From Hydrogenophaga sp. (GTDB lineage Bacteria; Pseudomonadota; Gammaproteobacteria; Burkholderiales; Burkholderiaceae_C): 53,382 nt of DNA. The number at the start of each line of letters is the position of its first letter. Within the stretch, counting starts at the first letter, position 1. Made by a program: the position numbers and the translations under genes. Below, one piece after another: positions 35,955 through 45,976 of this stretch. The stretch spans positions 1 to 53,382 of the forward strand of contig NZ_JAUSOO010000031.1 in assembly GCF_030656115.1 (NCBI RefSeq), read 5' to 3'. Under the pieces are notes generated by a model that was given only the letters and a program-made list of their open reading frames with translations, was not told the DNA's origin and searched no databases.

Positions 35955-38711
35955 TCAGTTGAGATCGGCCAAGAATCTGCTCGCCTTGGTCTTGAGTGTG
36001 CCTGTTGCTTCTGCCAGCACCTCTTCCGCGAGAGATCGGGCACCTTCCATATAGCCGATCGACCGAAATTCTTCAGCCAGTGCCAACTTGGTGTCCAGCG
36101 GGTTTTCCTCGGCCACCTGTTCGTGTTCGTCAGCGGTTTGGACTTCACTGCTTCCCATGTTTGGCTTGATATCGTTCAGGTCAAACGACAGCAACTCCGC
36201 ATCGGTGTCGAAGGGATTTGCTTGGGTGCTCTGCTGCACTGGCTGGGGTCTGTTTTGGTCCTGGTTTGACTGCTCGAACGGCTGGTGTGCTTCCAGCTCG
36301 AAGTCGGGCAGAACGTCGTTGCTGTCAAAGGTCAGGTTGTTTGGATCCAGCAAGCTCAAATCGGCGTTTTGCTCAGCCAGAGCAGGTATTTCGATGGGCG
36401 CAGGCTCCGATGGAAAGTCCAGATCGAAAGGTATCGACGCGGGCGATGCATTCAACGTGGGGTTGGCTTGGGTCAGTGCATCGGTACGCTCCAGATCGCC
36501 CATACCTGATATCGCTGCGGCGGTTGAAAAAGCCGGGTTGGCGTGTGCGGAAGGCTCGTCCATGGAAAAGTCCAAGTCCAAGTCGAGGCTCATGGGGCTG
36601 TCTGCTGTGCCGCTGCTTTGAGGCAGCCTGCTGGTGTTTATCTGCACGGTGTGCAGGGCACCGCCAGCCATGAATGCACCTGCCATCCCGGCTTTGGCCG
36701 GCGGACGGCCACCCGGTTCGTAGAGTGGGTTGGCCGGCTCAAGCTCACGCCCCAGCGTGCAGGCTTGTTCCCATTCCGCGCCCTGACCTTGGGTCAGATC
36801 AAAGGCTTCCGTTGCAACAACTTCGAAGGCTTTGGCATCTCGGCGTTTGGCGTAAATTTCTAACAGCTTGCTGTGGATGGCGACCCGCTGAGGGGTGTTG
36901 CGCATTGCTTCTTTAAGAATCTCTTCTGCCTGTAGATCGCGGCCATAAGCGAGATAAACGTCGGCTTCGGCGACGGGGTCTACGTCACCTGCCGCGTCAA
37001 GCTGACTGGGTGAATACACCATGGACGAGCCAGAGACGCTGGCATCGGCTGTGTCGATACGCTGACCACCGCTGGCGCCAAAAAAGGAGTCGGGTTGCAG
37101 ACGACTTTCCAGGAAAGAGCTGTCAACGCCATGGTCCCGTTTGCGTTGACGAATCCGATAAAAAGCAAAGCCCACCAGCAGTGCCAGCAAGCCTCCCGCA
37201 GCAGGCATTACCAGAGGGTTGTCACGCAGATCGTCGATCAGCGAAGGTGTATCGGATAACGGTGCGGTTACGGGCAGGGGCGCAGGCTTGGCAACCGGGG
37301 GGGCTGGTGGCTTTGATGCGGTTGTCTCGGAGGGGCTCGATAAACCCGCGGTCGGGCTGGTTTCTGTCGGTGATGTGGCTGCGGTTGCTGTTGAGGGTGT
37401 CGGTGGTGGCGTGGGTACCGTCAGTGCAGGTGCTGGCACCGCAGTCTCCGTTGCAACAGTTCCCGCCGTGTTGGCTGCGACCGTCGCAGAGCTGGTGCCT
37501 ACTTTGGCGAGGTCTTCAATGTTTCTGGACAGTTCTGCCACCCGGCTGGATGCTTCTTGCGCTTGTCGGTCTTGGGCAATTTTGTCTGCGCTGGCGCTTT
37601 GCGCCGGTGTGATCCCTTTGGACAGGGTCAGCTTGTCCTGCGCTGGAGCCAAGGGTTTCTGGTCTTGAACCTCGGTTTGAATGCGCCCGGAGGCTTGGCG
37701 GTCGGCCGCTGCCACTGAGGTGGCTGGAATGGTGCTGGCCAGACGGCGGCGGAACTCGTTGAAGTCACGGCTTTGCGCAACGATGACTTGGCGTGCCTCC
37801 TCTGGGCTCACGCTGCCAGCGTCGGCTGCGCTGGGTAGGTCAAGCACCGCCCCAGCTTTGATGCGGTTAACGTTGCCCGCAATAAAGGCATTGGGGTTTG
37901 CCCGCAGCATGGCCACAAGCATTTGGTCCAGAGAGACACGGGGTGGTCGATTGGTCTCGGCAATACGCCCAGCGGTGTCACCTGCGCGGACCACAACCTT
38001 ATCCGGATCGCCAGGGGGTTTTGACGATGGTGGTAATGCCGCTGCAGGGCGTGTTTCAGGTGCTACAGGACGAGGACGTTCTGCCGGTGTTGCCGTCGCG
38101 GTTGGCGCAGTCGGGGTTGGTGCTGGTTGCGCCCGGATGGCTGGATCGCTGGGACGCACCGCTGGGGGGCGCACTTGCGGCTCTGGTTGTGTCATGACAG
38201 CCGCAGGCAGAGGCGCCACCGGCACGGCTGTGCGCAAGTTGGGTGGATCAAGCAACAACGTGTAGTCACGTACGATCCGGCCCGAAGCCCAATTGGCTTC
38301 TACGATCAGGTCAACAAAGGGCTCATTGACCGGACGTGTGCTGGTCAATCTTAGGTAAGCTGACCCGTTCGCCCGGCGTTGCAGGGTGATCTGTAGGCTG
38401 CTGAGCGCCGCGTTGAAGTCCATGCCAGCTGCGCGAAATGCATCGCCAGAAGCGAGCCCGACGCGCAGACTGGCCGCTTCGTCTGTGTTGATATCGGGAA
38501 CATCGATTTCAGCCTTCAGCGGCTCACCCAAGGCCGACTGAACCATGATACGACCCAAAGCCAGCGCTTGCGCTTCACCCAAGTGCGTCAATCCGGTGCA
38601 CAGCACCACCGCAGCGGCGACGGCATGCCTGCGCGCAAGACTGCGTGAACCTGCTACCCCTGAGTGGGTGGATACGTGGTGGGATAGGGTGTAGCGGGTG
38701 TTGGATGTCAC
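35955..38711 (-). CDS. fimV: FimV-family polar/type IV pilus protein
   Basis: 918 residues with a GTG start, supported by GAGG 5-6 bases before it. A signal peptide (about 28-50, ending AQALA) is followed by the conserved LGRIMVQSALGEPLKAEIDV. A LysM peptidoglycan-binding domain lies at about 238-293. A long Pro/Thr/Ala linker leads to one membrane helix near residues 495-515, then a large acidic cytoplasmic region. The last 55 or so residues (DTKLALAEEFRSIGYMEGARSLAEEVLAEA) form the FimV C-terminal TPR-like domain. FimV organises pili and polar complexes. It lies between asd and truA, as in related bacteria. Confidence 0.93.
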   Translation of the reverse strand: MTSNTRYTLSHHVSTHSGVAGSRSLARRHAVAAAVVLCTGLTHLGEAQALALGRIMVQSALGEPLKAEIDVPDINTDEAASLRVGLASGDAFRAAGMDFNAALSSLQITLQRRANGSAYLRLTSTRPVNEPFVDLIVEANWASGRIVRDYTLLLDPPNLRTAVPVAPLPAAVMTQPEPQVRPPAVRPSDPAIRAQPAPTPTAPTATATPAERPRPVAPETRPAAALPPSSKPPGDPDKVVVRAGDTAGRIAETNRPPRVSLDQMLVAMLRANPNAFIAGNVNRIKAGAVLDLPSAADAGSVSPEEARQVIVAQSRDFNEFRRRLASTIPATSVAAADRQASGRIQTEVQDQKPLAPAQDKLTLSKGITPAQSASADKIAQDRQAQEASSRVAELSRNIEDLAKVGTSSATVAANTAGTVATETAVPAPALTVPTPPPTPSTATAATSPTETSPTAGLSSPSETTASKPPAPPVAKPAPLPVTAPLSDTPSLIDDLRDNPLVMPAAGGLLALLVGFAFYRIRQRKRDHGVDSSFLESRLQPDSFFGASGGQRIDTADASVSGSSMVYSPSQLDAAGDVDPVAEADVYLAYGRDLQAEEILKEAMRNTPQRVAIHSKLLEIYAKRRDAKAFEVVATEAFDLTQGQGAEWEQACTLGRELEPANPLYEPGGRPPAKAGMAGAFMAGGALHTVQINTSRLPQSSGTADSPMSLDLDLDFSMDEPSAHANPAFSTAAAISGMGDLERTDALTQANPTLNASPASIPFDLDFPSEPAPIEIPALAEQNADLSLLDPNNLTFDSNDVLPDFELEAHQPFEQSNQDQNRPQPVQQSTQANPFDTDAELLSFDLNDIKPNMGSSEVQTADEHEQVAEENPLDTKLALAEEFRSIGYMEGARSLAEEVLAEATGTLKTKASRFLADLN

Positions 38712-38819
38712 GTAGACCTCGACGTAAAAAACCGAAATTTGACCTTAACATCAACGGATTACAGAGACAAGCTGAGACTCCGCCTGAGTTTCATTGCCTA
38801 CCTTCTGTCGCCGAGCTGT

Positions 38820-38853
38820 CTTGTTCACGTTGCGAACTTGCAACGTGAACAAG
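38820..38853. repeat. perfect 14-bp inverted repeat between asd and fimV
   Basis: CTTGTTCACGTTGC (38820-38833) and its exact reverse complement (38840-38853) flank the six bases GAACTT. It lies 39 bases after the asd stop and 109 bases before the fimV start. On the minus strand no T-tract follows, so it is not a standard terminator. Operator or RNA-processing structure are both possible. Confidence 0.75.
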
Positions 38854-38892
38854 CAGTCACCATGTCGCTGTGCGACGACACAATGCGGTGCG

Positions 38893-40023
38893 TCATGCAT
38901 CCAGCAAAATGCGCAGCATACGGCGCAGGGGTTCGGCAGCACCCCACAGCAACTGGTCGCCGATGGTGAAGGCACCCACGTATTCTGGGCCCATGGCCAG
39001 CTTGCGGATGCGACCGACCGGGATGGTCATGGTGCCGGTCACGGCCACGGGCGTCAAATCCTTGATGGTGGCTTCTCGTGTGTTGGGCACCACTTTGGCC
39101 CACTGATTATCTGCTGCGATCATGGCTTCGATGTCCGCTACGGGCACATCTTTCTTCAGCTTGAAGGTGAGTGCCTGGCTGTGGCAGCGCATGGCTCCCA
39201 CGCGCACGCAGAAGCCGTCTACCGGAATGGCCGCTGAGCCGAAGCCCTCGCCCATGCCGAGGATCTTGTTGGTCTCGGCCATGCCCTTCCACTCTTCTTT
39301 GGACATACCGTTGCCAAGATCTTTGTCGATCCACGGAATCAACGATCCACCCAGTGGCACACCGAAGTTGGCCGTTTCAGCGCCGCTCAGGCTGCGCTGC
39401 TTGGCGATCACCTTGCGGTCAATTTCCAGAATGGCGCTCTTGGGGTCGTCCAGCAGCGACTTCACCTCGGCGTTGAGCGTGCCGTACTGGGTGAGCAACT
39501 CGCGCATGTGCTGCGCACCACCGCCCGAAGCCGCCTGGTAGGTCTGCGTGCTCATCCACTCCACCAGACCGGCCTTGTAAAGCGCACCAACACCCATGAG
39601 CATGCAGCTCACGGTGCAGTTGCCGCCCACCCAGTTTTTGCCACCGTGGGCCAACGCGTTCTGGATGACGGGCATGTTGACCGGGTCCAGGATGATGACC
39701 GCGTCTTTTTCCATGCGCAGCGTGGAAGCAGCGTCGATCCAGTGGCCGTTCCAGCCGGCTGCGCGCAGCTTGGGGAACACCTCGCTGGTGTAGTCACCGC
39801 CCTGGGCCGTGATCACGATGTCGCAGCGCTTGAGCGCGTCGATGTTGAAAGCGTCCTGCAGCGTGGTTTCGTTTTTCGCCATTGCCGGGGCTTTGCCGCC
39901 AGCGTTGGAGGTGGAGAAAAACAGGGGTTCGATCAGGTCGAAGTCTTTTTCTTCAACCATGCGGTCCATCAGCACGGAGCCGACCATGCCGCGCCAGCCT
40001 ACCAGTCCTACGAGTTTCGTCAT
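38893..40023 (-). CDS. asd: aspartate-semialdehyde dehydrogenase
   Basis: 376 residues. It reduces aspartyl phosphate to aspartate semialdehyde, the branch to lysine, diaminopimelate, threonine and methionine. NADP-binding [12 protein letters not shown] (8-19), catalytic Cys136 in [10 protein letters not shown], and the substrate-binding [13 protein letters not shown] are seen. It is the E. coli type, slightly longer than 367. It follows leuB after 83 bases. Confidence 0.96.
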   Translation of the reverse strand: MTKLVGLVGWRGMVGSVLMDRMVEEKDFDLIEPLFFSTSNAGGKAPAMAKNETTLQDAFNIDALKRCDIVITAQGGDYTSEVFPKLRAAGWNGHWIDAASTLRMEKDAVIILDPVNMPVIQNALAHGGKNWVGGNCTVSCMLMGVGALYKAGLVEWMSTQTYQAASGGGAQHMRELLTQYGTLNAEVKSLLDDPKSAILEIDRKVIAKQRSLSGAETANFGVPLGGSLIPWIDKDLGNGMSKEEWKGMAETNKILGMGEGFGSAAIPVDGFCVRVGAMRCHSQALTFKLKKDVPVADIEAMIAADNQWAKVVPNTREATIKDLTPVAVTGTMTIPVGRIRKLAMGPEYVGAFTIGDQLLWGAAEPLRRMLRILLDA

Positions 40024-40106
40024 TGCATTGCCCTTTCGAAGATGAAATATCTCTGTTTCCGCCCGGCTCGTCGTGCCGGGGGAGGGCGTGACGAACCGGA
40101 GCTGAT

Positions 40107-41195
40107 TCAGCCCTTGGTAATGGTTTTGGTGATGGCCACCACGACGGCGTCACCCATTTCCCGGGTACCGACCTTGGTGGTGCCTTCAGACCAGATGTCT
40201 ACCGTGCGCAATCCGGACGCGAGCACGTCCTGGACCGCAGATTCAATGCGATCGGCGGCTTGCGGCTGGTTGAGTGAGAAGCGGAGCATCATGGCAGCGG
40301 ACAGTATTGTAGCCAGCGGGTTTGCAATACCCTGACCAGCGATGTCCGGCGCGCTGCCGTGGCTCGGCTCGTACAAACCCTGGTTTTTCGCGTTCAGCGA
40401 TGCCGACGGCAGCATGCCGATGGATCCGGTGAGCATGGAGGCTTCGTCGCTCAGAATGTCGCCAAACATGTTGCCGGTGACCACCACATCGAACTTCTTG
40501 GGTGCGCGAACCAGCTGCATGGCGGCGGTGTCCACATACATGTGCTCCAGTTCCACGTCGGGGTATTCGGCATGCACTTCGGTGACCACGTCTTTCCAGA
40601 ACTGGAAGGTTTCCAGTACGTTGGCCTTGTCCACGCTGGTGACCTTTTTGCTGCGCTTGCGCGCAGCCTGGAACGCCACATGGGCGATGCGCTCGATCTC
40701 CGGGCGGCTGTAGCGCATGGTGTCAAACGCTTCTTCCGCACCGGGGAAGTGGCCGTCGGTGGCCACGCGGCGGCCGCGCGGCTGGCCAAAGTAAATGTCA
40801 CCGGTCAGCTCGCGAATGATCAGGATGTCGAGACCCGAAATGATTTCGGGCTTGAGGCTGGAAGCACCCACCAGCTGCTCGTAGCAGATAGCCGGACGGA
40901 AGTTGGCAAACAGACCCAGGTTTTTCCGCAGACCCAGGATTGCCTGTTCGGGTCGCAGCGGGCGGTCCAGCGTGTCGTATTTCCAGTCACCCACGGCGCC
41001 AAACAAAATGGCGTCGGCGGCCTTGGCCAGGTTCAGGGTGGATTCGGGCAACGGGTGGCCGTGGGCCTCAAAGGCGGCACCGCCCACCAGGGCCGATTCC
41101 ATCTCAAACGGCAGGTCGAGCACGCTGAGGACTTTGACCGCTTCGGCGACGATTTCGGTGCCGATGCCGTCACCTGGTAGAACTGCGATTTTCAT
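40107..41195 (-). CDS. leuB: 3-isopropylmalate dehydrogenase
   Basis: 362 residues from [14 protein letters not shown]. It oxidises and decarboxylates 3-isopropylmalate in leucine synthesis. The metal/substrate motif shows [10 protein letters not shown] and [27 protein letters not shown], typical of LeuB. Upstream in-frame sequence to 41348 overlaps leuD and is rejected. Confidence 0.97.
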   Translation of the reverse strand: MKIAVLPGDGIGTEIVAEAVKVLSVLDLPFEMESALVGGAAFEAHGHPLPESTLNLAKAADAILFGAVGDWKYDTLDRPLRPEQAILGLRKNLGLFANFRPAICYEQLVGASSLKPEIISGLDILIIRELTGDIYFGQPRGRRVATDGHFPGAEEAFDTMRYSRPEIERIAHVAFQAARKRSKKVTSVDKANVLETFQFWKDVVTEVHAEYPDVELEHMYVDTAAMQLVRAPKKFDVVVTGNMFGDILSDEASMLTGSIGMLPSASLNAKNQGLYEPSHGSAPDIAGQGIANPLATILSAAMMLRFSLNQPQAADRIESAVQDVLASGLRTVDIWSEGTTKVGTREMGDAVVVAITKTITKG

Positions 41196-41227
41196 GGATT
41201 GTCTGTCTGGGGTTGGGTCGTGTCCGC

Positions 41228-41878
41228 TCAGGACACCATCGTGTGGGCAAGCCACGGTTTCGTGGCAAGGCGAGCCGCTTCGAACGCGGCGATCTTGTCT
41301 TTGTGGCGCAGCGTCAGGCCGATATCGTCCAGCCCGTTGAGAAGGCAATATTTGCGGAAAGCCTGTACGTCAAAGGGGATTTCATCGCCCAGGGGCTTCA
41401 CGATCACCTGGCGCTCCAGATCGATCGTGAGGCTGTAGCCAGGAAACGCGAACACCTCATCAAACAACTGCGCCACCGTGGCTTCGGGCAGCACGATGGG
41501 AAGCAGGCCGTTTTTGAAGCAGTTGTTGAAGAAGATGTCGGCGTAGCTGGGCGCGATGATGGCGCGAAAGCCGTACTGGTCAATCGCCCAGGGTGCGTGT
41601 TCGCGGCTGGAGCCGCAGCCGAAGTTTTTGCGCGTGAGCAACACCGACGCACCGGTGTAGCGCGGCTGGTTCAGCACGAAGTCGGGGTTGGCTTTGCGGC
41701 TGGCAGGGTCTTGGCCGGGCTCGCCTTTGTCCAGGTAACGCCACTCGTCGAACAGGTTCGGGCCGAAACCGGTCTTGCGAATCGACTTCAGGAACTGCTT
41801 GGGGATGATCGCGTCGGTGTCAACGTTTTCGCGGTCCATGGGGGCCACCAGGCCCTTGTGCACGGTGAATTGGTTCAT
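41228..41878 (-). CDS. leuD: 3-isopropylmalate dehydratase small subunit
   Basis: 216 residues. It pairs with LeuC to isomerise 2- to 3-isopropylmalate. Family segments [20 protein letters not shown] and [13 protein letters not shown] are present. Its ATG touches the stop codon of the small lipoprotein gene upstream. Confidence 0.96.
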   Translation of the reverse strand: MNQFTVHKGLVAPMDRENVDTDAIIPKQFLKSIRKTGFGPNLFDEWRYLDKGEPGQDPASRKANPDFVLNQPRYTGASVLLTRKNFGCGSSREHAPWAIDQYGFRAIIAPSYADIFFNNCFKNGLLPIVLPEATVAQLFDEVFAFPGYSLTIDLERQVIVKPLGDEIPFDVQAFRKYCLLNGLDDIGLTLRHKDKIAAFEAARLATKPWLAHTMVS

Positions 41879-42010
41879 TTACTTCTTCTTGGCTGCGTCT
41901 TCAAGCACCTGTCCGGCTTTTTGCACGTCTTGGCCAACGCCTTGCACGGTGTTGCAGCCGGCGAGCGCCAGCACAAAGATCATGGACAACAGGGTAGCAA
42001 ACGGTTTCAT
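41879..42010 (-). CDS. entericidin-like small lipoprotein
   Basis: 43 residues, reading MKPFATLLSMIFVLALAGC and then NTVQGVGQDVQKAGQVLEDAAKKK. The signal peptide with the lipobox LAGC puts the lipidated Cys at 19; the 24-residue mature part with an amphipathic GxGxDVxKAG pattern matches the entericidin A/B family. AAGGAA lies 6 bases before the ATG. The stop codon is immediately next to the leuD ATG (no bases between), so the gene is inside the leuC-leuD operon. Entericidins of E. coli are small envelope lipoproteins; the job of this one is unknown. Confidence 0.85.
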   Translation of the reverse strand: MKPFATLLSMIFVLALAGCNTVQGVGQDVQKAGQVLEDAAKKK

Positions 42011-42021
42011 GGTGGTTCCTT

Positions 42022-43443
42022 TCAGGCGAATTGACGAACGTCGACGAAATGGCCGTGCACGGCGGCGGCAGCGGCCATGGCGGGCGACACCAGGTGCGTG
42101 CGTCCGCCGTTGCCCTGGCGGCCTTCAAAGTTGCGGTTGCTGGTGGACGCGCAGCGCTCGCCAGGTTCCAGCCGGTCCGCATTCATGGCCAGGCACATGG
42201 AGCAGCCGGGTTCGCGCCATTCAAAACCAGCCGCCTTGAAGATCTCGTGCAGGCCTTCGCGCTCGGCCTGCTCTTTCACCAGGCCAGAACCGGGCACCAC
42301 CAGGGCGAGCTTGATGTTCTTGGCCACCTTCTGGCCGAGCTTCTTCACCACCGCAGCCGCTTCGCGCATGTCTTCAATGCGGCTGTTGGTGCAGGAGCCG
42401 ATGAACACCTTGTCCACAAAAATGTCGTTCAGCGCCTTGCCGGGTTGCAGGTCCATGTAGACCAGCGCGCGCTCAATGGCGCCGCGTTTGTTGGCATCCT
42501 TTTCTTTGTCCGGGTCGGGCACGGTGCCGTCAATGCCCAGCACCATCTCGGGCGAGGTGCCCCAGGTGACCTGCGGCAGGATCTGGGTGGCGTCGAGCTC
42601 GACCACGGTGTCAAACACGGCGTCGGCGTCGGACTGCAGGGTTTTCCAATAGGCCACGGCCAGATCCCATTCCAAGCCGGTGGGCGAGAGCGGACGGCCC
42701 TTGACGTACTCAATGGTTTTATCGTCCACCGCCACCAGGCCAGCGCGTGCGCCGCCTTCAATGGCCATGTTGCACACCGTCATGCGGCCTTCAATCGACA
42801 GGGCGCGAATGGCGCTGCCGCCGAATTCGATGGTGTAGCCCGTGCCGCCCGCGGTGCCGATCTTGCCAATGATGGCCAGCACGATGTCCTTGGCGGTCAC
42901 GCCTTTGGCGAGCGCGCCTTCCACCTTCACCAGCATGTTTTTGGCCTTTTTGGCCAGCAACGTTTGCGTGGCCATCACGTGCTCGACCTCGCTGGTGCCG
43001 ATGCCGTGCGCCAGCGCGCCAAAAGCGCCGTGCGTGGAGGTGTGGCTGTCGCCGCACACCACCGTCATGCCGGGCAGGGTAGCGCCGTTTTCCGGGCCAA
43101 TCACGTGCACGATGCCTTGGCGCTTGGACATGAAGGGGAAGAACGCCGCAGCGCCGAATTCGGCGATATTGCTGTTCAACGTGGTGATCTGTTCTTTGCT
43201 GATGGGGTCGGTGATGCCGTCGTAACCCAATTCCCAGCCGGTGGTGGGGGTGTTGTGGTCGGCGGTGGCGACGATCGAACTCACGCGCCAGACCTTGCGG
43301 CCGGCCTGACGGAGACCCTCAAAGGCCTGTGGGCTGGTGACTTCGTGCACCAGATGGCGGTCGATGTAGAGCACGGCCGTGCCGTCTTCTTCGGTGTGGA
43401 CGACGTGTTCGTCCCAGATTTTGTCGTAGAGCGTGCGTCCCAT
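42022..43443 (-). CDS. leuC: 3-isopropylmalate dehydratase large subunit
   Basis: 473 residues. The catalytic [4Fe-4S] subunit. Cluster cysteines are in FIGSCTNSR and GCSMCLAMN; the [33 protein letters not shown] segment is typical. The N terminus [15 protein letters not shown] is standard. It heads the leuC-lipoprotein-leuD-leuB-asd set. Confidence 0.97.
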   Translation of the reverse strand: MGRTLYDKIWDEHVVHTEEDGTAVLYIDRHLVHEVTSPQAFEGLRQAGRKVWRVSSIVATADHNTPTTGWELGYDGITDPISKEQITTLNSNIAEFGAAAFFPFMSKRQGIVHVIGPENGATLPGMTVVCGDSHTSTHGAFGALAHGIGTSEVEHVMATQTLLAKKAKNMLVKVEGALAKGVTAKDIVLAIIGKIGTAGGTGYTIEFGGSAIRALSIEGRMTVCNMAIEGGARAGLVAVDDKTIEYVKGRPLSPTGLEWDLAVAYWKTLQSDADAVFDTVVELDATQILPQVTWGTSPEMVLGIDGTVPDPDKEKDANKRGAIERALVYMDLQPGKALNDIFVDKVFIGSCTNSRIEDMREAAAVVKKLGQKVAKNIKLALVVPGSGLVKEQAEREGLHEIFKAAGFEWREPGCSMCLAMNADRLEPGERCASTSNRNFEGRQGNGGRTHLVSPAMAAAAAVHGHFVDVRQFA

Positions 43444-43490
43444 GAATGTCCTGTGAGGGTCTTCAGAACCCGTTATTTTAAGTCTTGCGC

Positions 43491-43526
43491 AAACAAAACG
43501 CCCGCAGCGCTGTCAGCGTGCGGGCG
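43491..43526 (-). terminator. Rho-independent terminator after gltA
   Basis: On the minus strand, stem CGCCCGCA/TGCGGGCG (43499-43506 with 43519-43526) is followed by TTTTGTTT. It lies 42 bases past the gltA stop and closes the sdh-gltA transcript before leuC. Confidence 0.77.
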
Positions 43527-43568
43527 TGCGGTCGGTGCCAGCGGCCCAGAGGCCGCAGCAGGGGCGAA

Positions 43569-44879
43569 TCAACGCTCGGCGACGGGCTTGACGCTGCGGG
43601 TGGTCGAGCCGGTGAACAGCTGGCGCGGACGGCCGATTTTGTACTCGGGGTCGCTGATCATTTCGTTCAACTGGGCGATCCAGCCCACGGTGCGGGCCAG
43701 CGCAAAAATACCGGTGAACAGGTTCACGGGAATGCCGATGGCGCGCTGCACGATGCCGGAGTAGAAGTCCACGTTCGGGTAGAGCTTGCGTGACACGAAA
43801 TATTCGTCTTCCAGCGCGATCTTTTCCAGCTCTTTGGCCAGCTTGAACAGTGGGTCGTTTTCCAGACCCAATTCGGCCAGCACTTCGTTGCAGGTTTCCT
43901 GCATGAGCTTGGCGCGTGGATCGTAGTTTTTGTAGACGCGGTGGCCAAAACCCATCAGCTTCACGCCTGAGTTTTTGTCCTTGACCTTCTCCATGAACTC
44001 ACCGACCTTGCTCACACCGCCTTGGCGCTGGATGTCTTCCAGCATGTTCAGGCAGGCCTCGTTGGCGCCGCCGTGGGCAGGGCCCCACAGGCAAGCCACG
44101 CCAGCGGCAATGGCTGCAAACGGGTTGGTGCCTGACGAACCGCACAGGCGCACCGTGGAGGTGGACGCGTTTTGCTCGTGGTCGGCGTGCAAGATGAAGA
44201 TGCGGTCGAGTGCGCGCTCCAGCACCGGGTTCACCACGTACTCTTCGCAAGGCGTGCCAAACATCATGCGCAGGAAGTTACCCGAGTAGCTCAGGTCGTT
44301 GCGCGGGTACATGTAAGGCTGGCCAATGCCGTATTTGTAGGCCATGGCCACCAGCGTGGGCATCTTGGCGATCAGTCGGATCGCGGCGATTTCTCGGTGC
44401 TTCGGGTTGTTGATGTCCGTGCTGTCGTGGTAGAAGGCCGACATACCCCCCACCAGACCGGTCAGCACGGCCATGGGGTGTGCGTCGCGGCGGAAACCGC
44501 GCATGAAGAATTGCATTTGCTCGTTCACCATGGTGTGGTTGATCACGAGCTTGTGAAAGTCGCTACGCTGTGCCTCGTTGGGCAGTTCACCGTTGAGCAG
44601 CAGGTAGCAGGTATCTAGGTAGTCGCACTGGGTGGCGAGCTGTTCGATGGGGTAGCCGCGGTACAGCAACTCGCCTTTGTCGCCATCAATATAGGTGATG
44701 GCCGACTGGCAGGATGCGGTGGACAGGAAGCCGGGGTCGTAGGTGAACATGCCGGTCTGGCCATACAGCTTGCGGATGTCGATCACGTCCGGGCCAACAC
44801 TGCCGGCATACACCGGCAATTCGACGCTGGGGCTGCCGTTGGAAAACGACAAGGTGGCTTTGTTGTCTACGAGTTTCAT
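43569..44879 (-). CDS. gltA: citrate synthase
   Basis: 436 residues from [12 protein letters not shown]. It condenses acetyl-CoA and oxaloacetate. The three catalytic residues lie in [26 protein letters not shown] (His) and the following Asp-containing FYSGIVQRA region; [14 protein letters not shown] is also conserved. It is the hexameric Gram-negative type by length. It ends the sdh operon. Confidence 0.97.
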   Translation of the reverse strand: MKLVDNKATLSFSNGSPSVELPVYAGSVGPDVIDIRKLYGQTGMFTYDPGFLSTASCQSAITYIDGDKGELLYRGYPIEQLATQCDYLDTCYLLLNGELPNEAQRSDFHKLVINHTMVNEQMQFFMRGFRRDAHPMAVLTGLVGGMSAFYHDSTDINNPKHREIAAIRLIAKMPTLVAMAYKYGIGQPYMYPRNDLSYSGNFLRMMFGTPCEEYVVNPVLERALDRIFILHADHEQNASTSTVRLCGSSGTNPFAAIAAGVACLWGPAHGGANEACLNMLEDIQRQGGVSKVGEFMEKVKDKNSGVKLMGFGHRVYKNYDPRAKLMQETCNEVLAELGLENDPLFKLAKELEKIALEDEYFVSRKLYPNVDFYSGIVQRAIGIPVNLFTGIFALARTVGWIAQLNEMISDPEYKIGRPRQLFTGSTTRSVKPVAER

Positions 44880-44901
44880 GCGGTTTCCTTTTAAGGGGGT
44901 C

Positions 44902-45210
44902 TTAAATGGGATGTCGGGCTGCGCGAAGCATGCCCAGTACAAAGAGGACATCGTCGTGGCTGACGGTGTCACTGGCCAAATCGCTCTGGGGAGTTTTGCG
45001 ACCGAGCAGCAGATCCAGAAGATCGTTGTCGGACAAATCCATTAGAACCCCCAGGGCTTCAGCCTGCCTGACAGTCAAGCCAGATTCGTGCCTGCTGAAG
45101 AACTTCTCGATAAACAAATCGTTCTCGAGCAGGCCGCGCCGGCAGCGCCAGCGCAGCTTGCTCAGGGCACGCTGGTCGAGCAGGGCATCGCTGGTGGTGC
45201 TGGCGTTCAT
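44902..45210 (-). CDS. sdhE: succinate dehydrogenase assembly factor SdhE
   Basis: 102 residues. SdhE aids attachment of FAD to SdhA. The RGxxE motif is RGLLE in [19 protein letters not shown]. It lies between sdhB and gltA, 19 bases after sdhB, in line with its role. Confidence 0.92.
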   Translation of the reverse strand: MNASTTSDALLDQRALSKLRWRCRRGLLENDLFIEKFFSRHESGLTVRQAEALGVLMDLSDNDLLDLLLGRKTPQSDLASDTVSHDDVLFVLGMLRAARHPI

Positions 45211-45229
45211 GGTGTGCCTGGCGTTGCGT

Positions 45230-45934
45230 TCAGATGGAGCGCATCACCATCATTTCCTTGATCTTGCCAATGGCCTTGGTGGGGTTCAGACCCTTGGGGC
45301 ACACATCCACGCAGTTCATGATGGTGTGGCAACGGAAGAGGCGGTAGGGGTCTTCCAGGTTGTCCAGACGCTCGGCGGTGGCTTGGTCGCGGCTGTCGGC
45401 GATGAAGCGGTAGGCCTGAAGCAGACCGGCAGGACCCACGAACTTGTCGGGGTTCCACCAGAAACTGGGGCAGCTGGTGGAGCAGCTGGCGCACAGAATG
45501 CACTCATACAAGCCGTTCAGTTCGTCGCGCTCTTCCGGGCTTTGCAGGCGCTCGGTCTGGGGTGGTGGTGTGTCGTTGATCAGGTAAGGCTTGATGCTGT
45601 TGTATTGCTTGAAGAACAGCGTCATGTCGACGATCAGGTCGCGCACCACCGGCAGGCCAGGCAGTGGCTTCAGGGTGATCACGCCGGGAAGCGTGTTCAT
45701 GTTGGTCAGGCAGGCCAGACCGTTTTTGCCATTGATGTTCATGGCGTCCGAACCGCAGACGCCTTCGCGGCAGGAGCGGCGGAAGGAGATTGTAGGGTCG
45801 ACTTTCTTGAGCTTCATCAGTGCATCCAGCAACATGCGCTCCTGGCCGTCGAGTTCGACCTCGATGGTTTGCATGTAGGGCTTGGCGTCTTTTTCCGGGT
45901 CGTAGCGGTAGATCTTGAATGTGCGAAGGGCCAT
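45230..45934 (-). CDS. sdhB: succinate dehydrogenase iron-sulfur subunit
   Basis: 234 residues. Carries electrons from FAD to ubiquinone. [2Fe-2S] cysteines in CREGVCGSDAMNINGKNGLAC, [4Fe-4S] in CILCASCSTSCPSFWW, [3Fe-4S] in CHTIMNCVDVCPKGLNP. Sits on the cytoplasmic face of complex II. Confidence 0.97.
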   Translation of the reverse strand: MALRTFKIYRYDPEKDAKPYMQTIEVELDGQERMLLDALMKLKKVDPTISFRRSCREGVCGSDAMNINGKNGLACLTNMNTLPGVITLKPLPGLPVVRDLIVDMTLFFKQYNSIKPYLINDTPPPQTERLQSPEERDELNGLYECILCASCSTSCPSFWWNPDKFVGPAGLLQAYRFIADSRDQATAERLDNLEDPYRLFRCHTIMNCVDVCPKGLNPTKAIGKIKEMMVMRSI

Positions 45935-45976
45935 GGTGTTTTCTCCGGGCTTGTTCTGTTCGGGATGGACGCTGGC

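Noticed and set aside
42031..43764. 577-codon plus-strand frame opposite leuC
   Set aside because: Mirror of a conserved gene's codon pattern; the product has no recognisable fold.
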